Below, piece after piece: positions 45,259 through 54,210 of a stretch of DNA of 64,000 nt. The position numbers were made by a program, and so were the translations under genes. Each line of letters starts with the position of its first letter. The first letter of the stretch is position 1. The stretch lies in the NCBI RefSeq assembly GCF_025398255.1, contig NZ_JAODNW010000013.1, positions 1 to 64,000 of the forward strand, written 5' to 3'. The notes beneath the pieces are model-generated. The model was not told the DNA's origin, searched no databases, and saw nothing but the letters and a program-made list of their open reading frames with translations. Source of the DNA: Chelativorans intermedius (GTDB lineage Bacteria; Pseudomonadota; Alphaproteobacteria; Rhizobiales; Rhizobiaceae).

Positions 45259-46188
45259 CTATGCGGCACCCGGTTCGCGCTGGCGCGCGGCGTAGGCATT
45301 GGCCCATTCCGCCGCCGCGCGCACACCCCCGAGGGGGAAGATGTGAACCTGCTCGAAAAGGCTGTCCGGCCGGGTGGCCCGGTATGCTGCAAGCTCGGAA
45401 AGCATGACGGTCGGTTCATAGGGAAGCATCAGTTTGCGGACATCCATGGCCCGCTTCTGAAGTACCCTAAGCGACGGCCCCACGCCACAGGCCAGGGCGT
45501 ATTTCATAAGCGTCTGCAGCTTGGCCGGGCCCGCAACGCCCACGTGGATGGGCAGGGTGATCCCCATGCGCGCGAGCCTCTCGCTCCAGGCGATCAGCGG
45601 TGCGGCATCGAAGAGAAACTGCGTGACGATGGCCATCCTGGCGTCGCTGTGCCGCTGCGCAAAGTGCTGTTTCCAGCGCAGTGCCTCGTCGGCCCGCCGG
45701 GTCGAGCCGTCGGGGTCGATGTCACGGCTGCCTTCAGGATGGCCGGCCACATGCAGGTGGGAGAAGCCGAACCTGTCGAACAGCCCGGTCTCCAGAAGCG
45801 CCATCGAGCTGTCGAACGCACCCACCGGGCGCCTTCTGCCGCCCGCCAGCACCAGCGCCCTTTCGACGCCGGCCTCCTCCCTGTAGCGGCCGATCCAGGT
45901 TTCCAGCATGCGCCGGTCCTCGATGAGGCGGGCCGGGAAATGCGGCATGACCGCGAAGCCCTCTTCTGCCAGCCGTCGCGCTGTCGTCACCATCGCGTCG
46001 ATCGGCGTGCCCTCAATATGCGCTATGTATACGAGAGTGCCTCTGGGAAGCAGGGTAGAAAAGGACTTCACCTTTGCGGCAGTGCGGGGTACGACCTCGA
46101 TCGAATATCCGGAAAGAAGCTCGCAAAGCCCGGAATGGATGGGGTTTTCGTTGCCGGCACGTCGGTTCGGGAAGTTCAGCAGGGTCAC
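45259..46188 (-). CDS. Methylenetetrahydrofolate reductase (MetF)-like protein
   Basis: 309 aa from a GTG at 46188, fixed by the strong SD AAGGAGGAG 7 bp upstream; upstream ATGs have none and lie beyond an operator-like palindrome. MTHFR barrel: SIEVVPRTAAKVKSF, EGTPIDAMVTTARRLAEEGFAVMPHFPARLI, then ALVLAGGRRRPVGAFDSSMALLETG, and MAIVTQFLFDAAPLIAWSERL. It is shorter and more divergent than housekeeping MetF. As in the ligM-metF setting of Sphingobium SYK-6, it probably recycles the methyl-THF formed by the O-demethylases at 46458 and 55459. No ligH-like formyl-THF ligase is in the window. Confidence 0.85.
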   Translation of the reverse strand: MTLLNFPNRRAGNENPIHSGLCELLSGYSIEVVPRTAAKVKSFSTLLPRGTLVYIAHIEGTPIDAMVTTARRLAEEGFAVMPHFPARLIEDRRMLETWIGRYREEAGVERALVLAGGRRRPVGAFDSSMALLETGLFDRFGFSHLHVAGHPEGSRDIDPDGSTRRADEALRWKQHFAQRHSDARMAIVTQFLFDAAPLIAWSERLARMGITLPIHVGVAGPAKLQTLMKYALACGVGPSLRVLQKRAMDVRKLMLPYEPTVMLSELAAYRATRPDSLFEQVHIFPLGGVRAAAEWANAYAARQREPGAA

Positions 46189-46212
46189 GGTGGTTCTCCT
46201 CCTTGCATTCAT

Positions 46213-46226
46213 TAATGTATACATTA
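46213..46226. promoter_or_regulatory. TGTATACA operator-like palindrome, MetF-like gene
   Basis: TAATGTATACATTA is a perfect 14-bp palindrome 24 bp upstream of the GTG start of the MetF-like gene. The same TGTATACA core recurs 28 bp upstream of the LigM-like gene (56900-56907) and 30 bp upstream of the GntR gene (57818-57827). Position and repetition suggest binding by the GntR regulator. Confidence 0.6.
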
Positions 46227-46398
46227 TGAGCACGTGACGGAAAACCCACTTGCCGACGAAAGGCTGCGCCCCACCGGCGAAGACCGTGCGGGGAGGGGGC
46301 CTGGAAGGATCGGCGCGCCACCAGCGTCCCCGCTGCTGCAGGGCGGCGAGAGGATGGCTTGCAGGGTAAAGGGGTGCCGGGCAGGAGGCGGCACATGA

Positions 46399-46441
46399 CC
46401 GGCGCCGGCGGGCTTTCGCGCTGCGATCCCGCCGGCGCCGG
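46399..46441 (-). terminator. Strong GC hairpin after the O-demethylase gene
   Basis: Arms CCGGCGCCGGCGGG (46399-46412) and CCCGCCGGCGCCGG (46428-46441) are exact 14-bp complements with a 15-base loop, 17 bp past the stop of the O-demethylase gene on the minus strand. No clear U-tract follows, so intrinsic termination is not assured, but the stem should block 3' exonucleases and may insulate the MetF-like transcript. Confidence 0.5.
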
Positions 46442-46457
46442 CCGCCCCCCGGCTTTG

Positions 46458-47834
46458 TTACTTCCGCGCGCGGTAGGTGCGGCGCGAAGCCTCGTGAATG
46501 GGCCAGGGATGCACGGTGGCGCCGATCTCCGTCTGCCGGTGCCGTTCGACGGCGGGCTTGCGGGTGCCACCCTCCGCCTCTCCCCAGATCACGGTGAGAT
46601 GTGTTCCGGGCTGCGAAAGCTTCTCCTCGACCGTGGCAAGCGAAATCCAGGCGCGTTCGTTGGCGGTGTATACAGGATAGGTCGAGATGCCCACGGTGCG
46701 TCCGTCGCGCACCACCCTGTCATAGGGGTGGGCGGCGTAGTGGGCGGCGGGCATCTCCATCAGCTTGGGCATCATCTCGCCCTCCTCCATCAGCCCGGCA
46801 TAAACCTTCAGCACGTCCTGCTTGTCCCACACGAGGGTGACCTTGCGGCGATGCGGCCCGCCGGCCATTCTCTCCAGCGCCTCGCGGCCGATGAAATCGT
46901 GGTCGAAGCGGATCATTCGGCCATAGTCTAGGTCCCACGGCGTCAGGTAATAGTCTTCCACGTTCTCGGACTGGAAGCTGCCGCCAATGGAACACACGGC
47001 CTCGAAGCTGGTTGCCGGCAGCCATTCGCGATAGGGTCTCATCTTCTCGCCCGTATAGATGGCCGGCAGAGGGGAGGGGATCCAACCCGACTCCATGGCC
47101 ACTGTCGAGTAGGCCCGGGCGCCGGCCTGCCGCAGGCCGTGTTCCTGGCCCGCCTCGATGAGGGCGGCCTTGACCTTCGGCCCCTCCTCGGCCGGTCCCC
47201 ACAACTCCAGCCCTGGCGCGCCACCCATGCCGTGGGCCAGCGTGCGCGCCCGGCAGCCGGCAATCGTGATCTCGCCCATGTGGAAGAACCGGGTGGTCAG
47301 CGGCCCGCCCTCGTTCACCGCTTCCAGTATCTTCATCGCATTCGGCCCCTGAACCTCGTAGCGGTAGGTCTTGCGGGGCTTGCCAGGCTCGTCGGCGGTG
47401 CGCTCGTCGCGCTCCACGGTCACATCGTAGCCGCCGGTCTCGGCATGGAACTGCACCCAGTTTGGCACGGGCGGGCGGCCGACAAGGCTGACCAGGTCGT
47501 CTTCCAGGCCGAACAGGATCACATCGCCGATAACATAGCCGTCATGATTGCAGCAGACGAACTGCTTGGCCTTGTTGCGGCCGAAATTCTGGAAGCTGTT
47601 GATGCCAAGATGCGACAGCAGGCGCACCACATCCGGCCCTTTTACGTACAGATCCGTCATGTGAAAGGACTGGTCGAAGAGCACGGCCGTCTCGCGCCAG
47701 GCACGCTGCTCCTCGATCCAGTTGGTGAACTCGGGCGCAATGGGATAGACATAGCGCCCCGCTGGCGCGTTCTGCAGCATCAGTGCCGGGTTGCCGAGTG
47801 CCTGCAGCTTCTCTTCGAGCGAGCTGTAGCTCAT
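46458..47834 (-). CDS. LigM/DesA-like tetrahydrofolate-dependent aryl O-demethylase (paralog 1)
   Basis: 458 aa, GcvT-fold family, with the length of LigM (471) rather than glycine cleavage T protein (~370). Landmarks shared with LigM: YVYPIAPEFTNWIEEQRAWRETAVLFDQSFHM, GAPGLELWGPAEEG, ESGWIPSPLPAIYTGEKMRPYREWLPATSFEA, IRFDHDFIGREALE and VIWGEAEGG. His58, Arg120 and Tyr242 align by eye with LigM His60, Arg122 and Tyr247 (numbers from memory), which bind and activate vanillate. It would move an aryl methyl group to THF. It is clearly diverged from the copy at 55459, e.g. QSFHM versus QSHHM. Overlaps the next gene by 4 bp. Confidence 0.87.
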   Translation of the reverse strand: MSYSSLEEKLQALGNPALMLQNAPAGRYVYPIAPEFTNWIEEQRAWRETAVLFDQSFHMTDLYVKGPDVVRLLSHLGINSFQNFGRNKAKQFVCCNHDGYVIGDVILFGLEDDLVSLVGRPPVPNWVQFHAETGGYDVTVERDERTADEPGKPRKTYRYEVQGPNAMKILEAVNEGGPLTTRFFHMGEITIAGCRARTLAHGMGGAPGLELWGPAEEGPKVKAALIEAGQEHGLRQAGARAYSTVAMESGWIPSPLPAIYTGEKMRPYREWLPATSFEAVCSIGGSFQSENVEDYYLTPWDLDYGRMIRFDHDFIGREALERMAGGPHRRKVTLVWDKQDVLKVYAGLMEEGEMMPKLMEMPAAHYAAHPYDRVVRDGRTVGISTYPVYTANERAWISLATVEEKLSQPGTHLTVIWGEAEGGTRKPAVERHRQTEIGATVHPWPIHEASRRTYRARK

Positions 47835-48763
47835 TGCGAACCTCCTCCGTTTCCTGGTTCCCGCTGCGCCAGCCGTGCGCGCAGCACGGCGCCGAGATCC
47901 TCGGCAAGCGCCTGCGCCCGCGGCGGCGGCACCTGTGCGCGGCCCATCCGCTCCTCCACCTCGGCGATTTCCTCAGCGAGCCTGCCGTGCAGGCCCAGTT
48001 CGCGCACTGTGGCGGCACACTCGCGCATTTCCGCAGCGCGCCGCCGCCCGTGGCGCAGTGCGCGCTCGAACTCGTAGGCCGCGAAGTCTGGCCAGCCGAG
48101 GCCCGCGAAATCGCGCGCCAGCGAGTGCGTCACGCTTTCAAGGCAACCCGACGCTTCGGCAGCCAGAAGTGCCTCGATGGTGATCGCCTCCAGCCCCTTC
48201 ACGAACAGCGAGCGTGCCATCTTGACGGCCGTCGCCGCCCCGGTCTCCGCCCCCGCCACCTCGTGGCTGAAGCCGAGATTGTCGAGCGCCGGGACGAGCC
48301 GTTCTGCCGCAGGGCCGGCGATGAGCACGGGCGTGCGATGCTTGCGCGGGTGCACCGGCGCCATGATCGCCATGTCGAGATAGTGCGCCCCCTGCGCCTC
48401 GACGAGCGCCGCTGCCGCGCGCTTGCGCCCCGGCGAGACCGAGTTGACGTCGATGAGCAGCCGCGCTGGGCGCAGGTACGGGGCAAGCCGCTGCACCGCT
48501 GCCAGGCTCTGGTCCGCCGTTACCGCGCTGATGATCCAATCCGCCTTTGCCAGCGCCGCCGGATTCTCGGCCACCTCGACCCCGCGCCGGTGCATCGCCG
48601 AGCGCATCTCGCCGGCGCTGCCGGGCTCGTCGAGCAGAATGTCATAGGCACGGAAGGAAAGGGCTGGATCGTGCGTGGCGAGGCTTTCCTGAAAGGCGCG
48701 CGCAGCCTCTCCGAAGCCAAGGAAGGCGATGCTCTGCGGTTTTTGCGAAGGAAGGACGTTCAT
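47831..48763 (-). CDS. NAD(P)-dependent dehydrogenase, 6PGDH/HIBADH-like with DUF1932
   Basis: 310 aa from the ATG at 48763 (MNVLPSQKPQ). N-terminal Rossmann FLGFGEAARAFQ; WIISAVTADQSL and the beta-hydroxyacid signature region DVNSVSPGRKR; Lys in MARSLFVKGLEAITIEALLAAE; then a DUF1932-like helical C-terminus. Members of this superfamily oxidise or reduce short hydroxyacids. Its job in the aromatic cluster is unknown; it might handle a side product of ring cleavage or a C2-C4 hydroxyacid. Its 3' end overlaps paralog 1 (ATGA). Confidence 0.82.
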   Translation of the reverse strand: MNVLPSQKPQSIAFLGFGEAARAFQESLATHDPALSFRAYDILLDEPGSAGEMRSAMHRRGVEVAENPAALAKADWIISAVTADQSLAAVQRLAPYLRPARLLIDVNSVSPGRKRAAAALVEAQGAHYLDMAIMAPVHPRKHRTPVLIAGPAAERLVPALDNLGFSHEVAGAETGAATAVKMARSLFVKGLEAITIEALLAAEASGCLESVTHSLARDFAGLGWPDFAAYEFERALRHGRRRAAEMRECAATVRELGLHGRLAEEIAEVEERMGRAQVPPPRAQALAEDLGAVLRARLAQREPGNGGGSQ

Positions 48764-48946
48764 CGGGAAAACACCATTCTCCTGCGGCGATTGGCCTGTG
48801 CACGGCATTCCCCACGGGCTGGACGGCCCGCCGGGAGGGCGCAGCACCGCAGGACACCGCCCGTGCGGTCGTCCTCGACCGGATGCACCGCGGCAACGCC
48901 TGGCCGGTTCGTACAGCGGAGGGGGAGGACGCGGTTCGTCATGCTC

Positions 48947-50002
48947 TCAGGCGAAGACATGCCCCTCGAACAGCTTTCGTGCGGTGCGCAGGACGGCGGC
49001 GCGCTTGATGGCGCCCTGCGCGTCGAGCGTGGCAATCACCGTCATCTCGCCGCTGGGATGCTCGATGGAGAGGGTGCGTTCGCGGCCCTGACCGGTGCTG
49101 GCCATGGCCGCGGCGGGACTGCCTTCGATAAGGCAGGCGGTCGCCACGCTGACCGCACCGAGCACGCCGATCGAGGCGTGACAGCGATGCGGGATGAAGG
49201 TGCGCGTGGCGATGGCACCGCCATGGCGTGGTGGGGCGATCATCGTCATCTTTGGTACCGACTTGCGCGAAACGTCGCCGAGATTCATCATCGGCCCGGC
49301 CTTGAGGCGGATCGCCTCCAGCCTGCCGCGCAGGCCTTCGTCGGCATCCAGCGCCTCCCGCGTCTCCTCGCCGGTTATGCCGAGGTCGGCCGCGCGCAGG
49401 ATAACGCAGGGCATGCCGTTGTCGATCAGGGTGGCCTCCACCCCGTCGATCACGTCCACCGCGTTGCCGGTGGGCAGGAGCGCGCCGCAGGAGGAGCCGG
49501 CGGTGTCCTCGAACGCGATGGGGATGGGAGCGGCCGTGCCCGGCACGCCGTCGATGCGGGCTGCCCCTTCATAGGTGACCCGGCGGCCCGGCGTGCAGAC
49601 CGTCGCCACCGCCGTCTGGCCCGTGTTCTCCATGTGGATGCGCACGTCCGTGGTCCCCTCCCGCGCCTCCACGAGGCCGCGCTCGATGGCGAAGGGGCCG
49701 ACGCCGGCCAGGATATTGCCACAGTTCTGCGCGTCGGTGACGATGGCCTGATCGACGAAGACCTGCAGGAAGAGGTAGTCCACGTCCACGCCGGGGCGTC
49801 GCGAGGGCCTGACCACTGCCACCTTGGAGGTGAGCGGGTCGGCCCCGCCAAGACCATCGATCTGGCGCGGATCGGGTGAGCCCATGATGCGCAGCAGAAG
49901 CGCATCGCGCGCTGCCGGGTCGGAGGGCAGGTCCGAAGCCAGGAAATAGCCGCCCTTTGAGGTGCCGCCCCGCATCCAGAAGGCCGGGATTTTTTCAGAC
50001 AT
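48947..50002 (-). CDS. galD: 4-oxalomesaconate tautomerase (GalD/PrpF-fold)
   Basis: 351 aa from the ATG at 50002; it overlaps the end of the aldolase gene by 8 bp. PrpF-family isomerase opening [16 protein letters not shown], then [36 protein letters not shown] and [15 protein letters not shown]. In the gallate pathway GalD interconverts the keto and enol forms of 4-oxalomesaconate so that GalB can hydrate it. The two genes beside it fit GalC and GalB, which makes this assignment stronger than for an isolated PrpF homolog. A 183-bp gap without genes separates it from the dehydrogenase. Confidence 0.82.
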   Translation of the reverse strand: MSEKIPAFWMRGGTSKGGYFLASDLPSDPAARDALLLRIMGSPDPRQIDGLGGADPLTSKVAVVRPSRRPGVDVDYLFLQVFVDQAIVTDAQNCGNILAGVGPFAIERGLVEAREGTTDVRIHMENTGQTAVATVCTPGRRVTYEGAARIDGVPGTAAPIPIAFEDTAGSSCGALLPTGNAVDVIDGVEATLIDNGMPCVILRAADLGITGEETREALDADEGLRGRLEAIRLKAGPMMNLGDVSRKSVPKMTMIAPPRHGGAIATRTFIPHRCHASIGVLGAVSVATACLIEGSPAAAMASTGQGRERTLSIEHPSGEMTVIATLDAQGAIKRAAVLRTARKLFEGHVFA

Positions 50003-50666
50003 ATGTGAGGCCTTTGTTTTTGAGTTTCTGTCGCATGTCGTAGATGTCGAGGCCGAGTTCGCCGTTTGCGAGCCTTTGGCGTTTTTGCTCTTCTGCGGCG
50101 TTTCGGCGTCGGGCGGCATCGAGCACGGTTTCGGCGTCCTGGCGGGGCACCACGCACACGCCGTCGTCGTCGGCGACGATGACGTCGCCCGGATGGACGA
50201 GCGCGCCGGCGCACACCACCGGCACATTGACCGAGCCCAAGGTCTCCTTCACCGTGCCCTGCGCGAAGATCGCCTTTGCCCAGACGGGAAAGCCCATCCG
50301 CGTCAGCGCGGCCACGTCGCGCACCCCCGCCTCGATGACGAGGCCGCGGCAGCCGCGCGCCATGGCCGAGGTGGCCAGCAGGTCCCCGAAATAGCCGTCC
50401 TGGCAGGGGCTGGTGGGCGCCAGCACCAGCACGTCGCCCGGCCGCACCTGCTCGATGGCCACATGCAGCATCCAGTTGTCGCCCGGCGGCGCGGAGATGG
50501 TGACCGCCGAGCCGGCCAGCCGCGCGCCGGCGAAGATCGGCCGCATGTGGGCGGCAAGAAGCCCCTTGCGCCCCTGCGCCTCGTGCACCGTGGCCACCCC
50601 GCATTCGCCCAGGCCCGCCACCACTTGCGGGTCGGCGCGCGCGATCTTCTGCACCACCACGCCCAT
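49995..50666 (-). CDS. galC: 4-carboxy-4-hydroxy-2-oxoadipate aldolase (LigK/GalC, RraA-like)
   Basis: 223 aa from the ATG at 50666, coupled to the previous stop as TGATG. RraA-fold aldolase landmarks: [45 protein letters not shown], and [28 protein letters not shown] with the conserved Arg-Asp. LigK/GalC-type enzymes cleave CHA to pyruvate and oxaloacetate and can also decarboxylate oxaloacetate. The placement between GalB- and GalD-like genes supports that role. The C-terminus LKNKGLTYV is typical of the group. Confidence 0.88.
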   Translation of the reverse strand: MGVVVQKIARADPQVVAGLGECGVATVHEAQGRKGLLAAHMRPIFAGARLAGSAVTISAPPGDNWMLHVAIEQVRPGDVLVLAPTSPCQDGYFGDLLATSAMARGCRGLVIEAGVRDVAALTRMGFPVWAKAIFAQGTVKETLGSVNVPVVCAGALVHPGDVIVADDDGVCVVPRQDAETVLDAARRRNAAEEQKRQRLANGELGLDIYDMRQKLKNKGLTYV

Positions 50667-51394
50667 CACAGCCCATCCACCGTTCTGGGAAACACCGCCT
50701 GGAAGGCCTCCGCATAGCGCGCCTCCCGTCCCCCCGCCTGGCCGCCGGAATTGCGGCGGAACTGGTTGGCCCGGTTCTCCGCCACGCGGGTGTAGTAGTC
50801 CCAAAGGTGCTGCTGGCCCTCCATGCACTCAATGGCCGCACGCTTCTGCTCCCACACCTCGGTGATGTCGAGCAGGGTGTCCGGCTTCCAGCCGCATTGC
50901 TCGCTCTGGTGCGGCTCGAAGAGGTAAAGCTGCGGCGCCCCCAGAACCGTCTCGCCCGGATTGTGACCCCAGGCCTGGGCGATCATCCGGCACTCCAGCG
51001 CCACCCGCGTCGCATAGGGGTGGTCGGTGTTGTAGGGGTCCTCCAGCGAGTGCGAAAGCATGAAGGCAGGCTGCACCTGGCGGATCACCTCGACAAGCCG
51101 GTACTTCGCCTCCCGATCCAGCTCCAGCGGATAGTCGCCAAGGTCGAAAAACCGAATGTCGTGCGCCGCAAGCGCCGCCGCCGCCTTCTCCGCCTCCCGA
51201 CGACGCGACGCCTTCACGCGATCCAGCGTCATCCCCTCCTCCTTCCAAAGGCGCGCGCTCTCTCCACGCTCCCCATACGAAAGGCAAACAATCGTCACAT
51301 CAAAACCGCGACGCCCATGAAGCGCGATCGCACCCCCGCAACGCCAAACAAAATCCGCCGAATGGGCGCTCACGACCAATGCAGTATTTCTCAT
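50666..51394 (-). CDS. galB: 4-oxalomesaconate hydratase (GalB-like, PIG-L family)
   Basis: 242 aa from the ATG at 51394 with SD AGGAGC. PIG-L/LmbE zinc motif [12 protein letters not shown] with His11 and Asp14, and a third ligand His125 in [13 protein letters not shown]. Most PIG-L proteins are deacetylases; GalB of P. putida is a member that hydrates 4-oxalomesaconate to CHA. Position directly before the GalC-like aldolase, with a shared stop/start base, favours hydratase. A deacetylase on an acylated aromatic is the alternative. Confidence 0.84.
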   Translation of the reverse strand: MRNTALVVSAHSADFVWRCGGAIALHGRRGFDVTIVCLSYGERGESARLWKEEGMTLDRVKASRRREAEKAAAALAAHDIRFFDLGDYPLELDREAKYRLVEVIRQVQPAFMLSHSLEDPYNTDHPYATRVALECRMIAQAWGHNPGETVLGAPQLYLFEPHQSEQCGWKPDTLLDITEVWEQKRAAIECMEGQQHLWDYYTRVAENRANQFRRNSGGQAGGREARYAEAFQAVFPRTVDGL

Positions 51395-51403
51395 GTCAAG
51401 CTC

Positions 51404-52378
51404 CTAGTCCTTTCCCGCCGGGGTCTCGATCGGCGGTGTGCCGTGTGTGTGGAAGGATTCGATGGTCTTCAGCCCCCAGGCCTGGCCGCGTCTGCGTTCG
51501 GCCTCCGTCCAGACGACGGGTTGCCAGTCGGGATCGAGCACCAGCCGCGCCCCGGCATTGGCGACCTCCACCCGGTTCCCGGCCGGTTCGTAGACATAGA
51601 GGAAGAACGTGCCCTGAATGGCGTGCTTGTGGGGGCCGGTCTCGATGAAGACTCCGTTTTCGAGGAAGATGTCGGCCGCCCGCAGAATCTCGTCGCGGTG
51701 ATCGGCGGCGTAGGTGACGTGATGGAAGCGGCCTCGGGCGCCGGAATGGTCCTCCGTGCAGGCCATGTCATAGCCCTTGTTGTTGACGGTGAACCAGCAG
51801 CCGCCAAGGCGCCCGTTGTCGAGCCGGATCATCTCGGTGACGCGGCTGCCCAGGGCTTCGACCATGAAGTCGCGCATCTTCGACACGTCCGAGGCCAGCA
51901 GGTTGAAGTGGTCGATCCGTCGCGGCGCCGCTCCGCGCCCGTGAAAGCGCTGGGCGATGTTCTTGAGCGCTGGCTTCTCGCCTTCCGGCGCGACATATTT
52001 TCTCGTCTCCCAATAGAGCTCGAAGACGTGTCCGTCCGGGCTCCTGAAGCGATAGGACGGCCCGTGGCCGAGATCGCCATCCGTCCAGCCGATGCCGAGC
52101 CCCATCTCCTCGATCACCTTCACGCGCCGATCGAGCGCGGCCTGCGACGAGGTACGGTATGCGCAGTGCCCCATGCCGGTCGTCTGCGAGCGCGTCAGCT
52201 TCAGCGTATGGAATTCGTAGTCGTCCCAGGCGCGCAGATAGACGGAGTTTTCGTCGCGCCCGCTTTCTGTGAGCCCGTAGACGCGCACGAAGAAGTCGAG
52301 GCTTTCCTCGAAGCGGTTCGTCAGGAGCTCGACATGGCCGAGATGCGCGACATCGAAGCAGGGTTCCTTCACTTTCAT
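51404..52378 (-). CDS. VOC-family type I extradiol ring-cleavage dioxygenase
   Basis: 324 aa, two VOC repeats. Metal ligands of XylE (His153, His214, Glu265) match His157 in RIDHFNLL, His220 in RFHHVTY and Glu271 in GNRVEV. XylE His246 and Tyr255 match His252 and Tyr261, but XylE His199 (acid-base) is replaced by Tyr203 (KGYDMAC). It would cleave a catechol-type ring beside an OH. It is the only ring-cleavage gene in the cluster, next to galB/C/D-like genes. Start is uncertain: SD AAGGAGA abuts the ATG at 52378, and the GTG at 52372 has better spacing. Confidence 0.9.
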   Translation of the reverse strand: MKVKEPCFDVAHLGHVELLTNRFEESLDFFVRVYGLTESGRDENSVYLRAWDDYEFHTLKLTRSQTTGMGHCAYRTSSQAALDRRVKVIEEMGLGIGWTDGDLGHGPSYRFRSPDGHVFELYWETRKYVAPEGEKPALKNIAQRFHGRGAAPRRIDHFNLLASDVSKMRDFMVEALGSRVTEMIRLDNGRLGGCWFTVNNKGYDMACTEDHSGARGRFHHVTYAADHRDEILRAADIFLENGVFIETGPHKHAIQGTFFLYVYEPAGNRVEVANAGARLVLDPDWQPVVWTEAERRRGQAWGLKTIESFHTHGTPPIETPAGKD

Positions 52379-52399
52379 TCTCCTTTGCAATGCCTCGCC

Positions 52400-53704
52400 T
52401 CAGCGGATCATCGTGTCGGGCAGGAAGAGGGCGATTTGCGGAAAGCTGACGAGCAGGATGAGCGCCACCAGCATGGCTCCCCAGAAGGGCAGCACGCCCT
52501 GGAAGATCTTGGCGAGCGGAACGTCCTGTGCCACCAGCTTCACGATGAAGACATTGACGCCCACCGGCGGCGAGATGAGCCCCATCTCCAGCGTCACGAC
52601 CACGAGCACGCCGAACCAGATCGGGTCGAAGCCAAGCGACGTGACGAGCGGAAAGAAGATCGGCATCGTCAGCACCAGCATCGCAAACCCCTCGATGAAG
52701 CAGCCGAGGAAGAGATAGCTGGCGAGGATGATTGCCAGAATCGACAGGTTGGAGATCTCCAGGCCCGTCAGCAGCGCTCCGACGGCCTGCGGAATCTGGC
52801 TGAGCGCCAGAAAGGGGTTGAGCAGGTGCGCGGCGATCAGGATCAGCATGACGGTCGCCGTCGTGACCACGGAGTCCTTGAGCGCCTGCCACAGGAGCGC
52901 GGCGGTGAGCCTTCGCATCAGCGCCCCCAGGAAGATCATCAGCCCGGCGCCGACGGCAGCCGCCTCGACGGGCGAGAAGATGCCGCCATAGATGCCGCCG
53001 ATGGTGAGCAGGATGACGCCCAGCACCGGCGCTGCCCCTGCCAGCGCCGCGAATTTGGCCCGGAGCGACGTGCGCGGGCCAGCCGGGCCGAGCTGCGGGC
53101 GCAGCCAGCACAGGAAGCTGATGAGAAGCACGAACAGGCTGAGCAGCAGCAGGCCCGGCAGGACCCCCGCAAGGAAGAGACGCCCGATCGACTGGTCGGT
53201 CAGGATGGCATAGATGACGAAGCCCGTGGATGGCGGGATCAGGATGCCGAGCGTGCCGCCCGCCGCGACGGCGCCGGTGGACAGGCGCGGATCGTAGCCG
53301 AAGCGCTTCATCTCGGCCAGCGAGACCTTGCCCATGGTGAGCGCCGAGGCGACCGAGGAGCCGGAAAGCGCGGCGAAGCCGCCACAGCCGATGACCGTAG
53401 CCGAGGCCAGCCCGCCGCGGATCGGGCCGATGACGGCATAGGCCGCGTCGTAGAGCCGGCTGCTCATGCCCGTCGCAGAGGCGACATTGCCCATCAGGAT
53501 GAACAGTGGCACCACCACCAGCTCCGCCGAGGAGGAAAGGGTGAAGGTCTCCGATGCGAGCAGGCTCATGGCCGCCGGCAGGCCATTGAGGATGGCGATA
53601 CCGACGAAGCCGACCGCAAACATCGCAAAGGCCACCGGCACGCGCAGCATGAGCAGCGCGAGCAGGACGAGCATGCCCAGCCCGCCGATTGCCATGGGGC
53701 TCAT
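52400..53704 (-). CDS. TRAP transporter large permease (DctM)
   Basis: 434 aa with ~12 hydrophobic segments and the family motifs SGSSVASALTMGKVSLAEMKRFGYD, AAGGTLGILIPPSTGFVIYAILTDQSIGRLF and MGLISPPVGVNVFIV. It is the ion-coupled transport subunit. It overlaps dctQ by 4 bp (ATGA). Position beside the aromatic cluster suggests uptake of an aromatic acid or similar carboxylate. Confidence 0.94.
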   Translation of the reverse strand: MSPMAIGGLGMLVLLALLMLRVPVAFAMFAVGFVGIAILNGLPAAMSLLASETFTLSSSAELVVVPLFILMGNVASATGMSSRLYDAAYAVIGPIRGGLASATVIGCGGFAALSGSSVASALTMGKVSLAEMKRFGYDPRLSTGAVAAGGTLGILIPPSTGFVIYAILTDQSIGRLFLAGVLPGLLLLSLFVLLISFLCWLRPQLGPAGPRTSLRAKFAALAGAAPVLGVILLTIGGIYGGIFSPVEAAAVGAGLMIFLGALMRRLTAALLWQALKDSVVTTATVMLILIAAHLLNPFLALSQIPQAVGALLTGLEISNLSILAIILASYLFLGCFIEGFAMLVLTMPIFFPLVTSLGFDPIWFGVLVVVTLEMGLISPPVGVNVFIVKLVAQDVPLAKIFQGVLPFWGAMLVALILLVSFPQIALFLPDTMIR

Positions 53705-54204
53705 GCGGGTTCCTCGCGAATGTCACGCCCGGCCACCAGCAGTTCCACGGCGCGCAGCGCCATGCCGAGGGCAGCGATGACGCTGAACCCGGACAACGCC
53801 CACTGGAAGTAGACCTTGGGAAGGTTGATGACGTTGGTCGACAGGTTGAGCAACTGCGACAGCTTCGAGGACTCGTAGACGGTCCAGGCAATGCCCAGGA
53901 AGAGGCACATGCCGAGAATGGCGCTGGCGACATCGCCGGCCCGCCTGAGCCAGAGGGGAAAGCGCGTCTCGAAGATGTCCACGGCGATGTGGCCGCCCAG
54001 CCGGTCGCACAGCGCCATGGCGCCGAAGACGAGGACGACCATGGCCATTTCAGAAACGTCGCGTGCGCCCGCCAGCGGCCGTCCGAAATAACGGCCGGTG
54101 ACGTCTGCCAGGATCACCGCGACCTCGACGACAAGCCCCAGCGCGCCGATGGTGGCGGCCAGTCCGATCAGCCTGTCGGCAAGCCAGCGCAGCCTCGCGA
54201 GCAT
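53701..54204 (-). CDS. TRAP transporter small permease (DctQ)
   Basis: 167 aa with four hydrophobic segments (LIGLAATIGALGLVVEVAVILADVTGRYF first) and the DctQ motif GARDVSEMAMVVLVFGAMALCDRLGGHIAVDIF. It links the binding protein to DctM. The gap to dctP is 6 bp. Confidence 0.93.
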   Translation of the reverse strand: MLARLRWLADRLIGLAATIGALGLVVEVAVILADVTGRYFGRPLAGARDVSEMAMVVLVFGAMALCDRLGGHIAVDIFETRFPLWLRRAGDVASAILGMCLFLGIAWTVYESSKLSQLLNLSTNVINLPKVYFQWALSGFSVIAALGMALRAVELLVAGRDIREEPA

Positions 54205-54210
54205 GGCGCA

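Noticed and set aside
46458-47834. Glycine cleavage T protein or DMSP demethylase DmdA
   Set aside because: No gcvH/gcvP or dmdB/C/D genes are near. The length, the LigM-like sequence and the linkage to MetF-like, galBCD-like and extradiol genes favour an aryl O-demethylase.
50807-53812. Plus-strand open frame of ~1001 codons, antisense to the gal, VOC and TRAP genes
   Set aside because: It is a GC-rich antisense shadow. Its product is low-complexity (Arg, Gly, Asp, His runs), and the minus strand holds well-conserved proteins with normal SD sites and start/stop overlaps.
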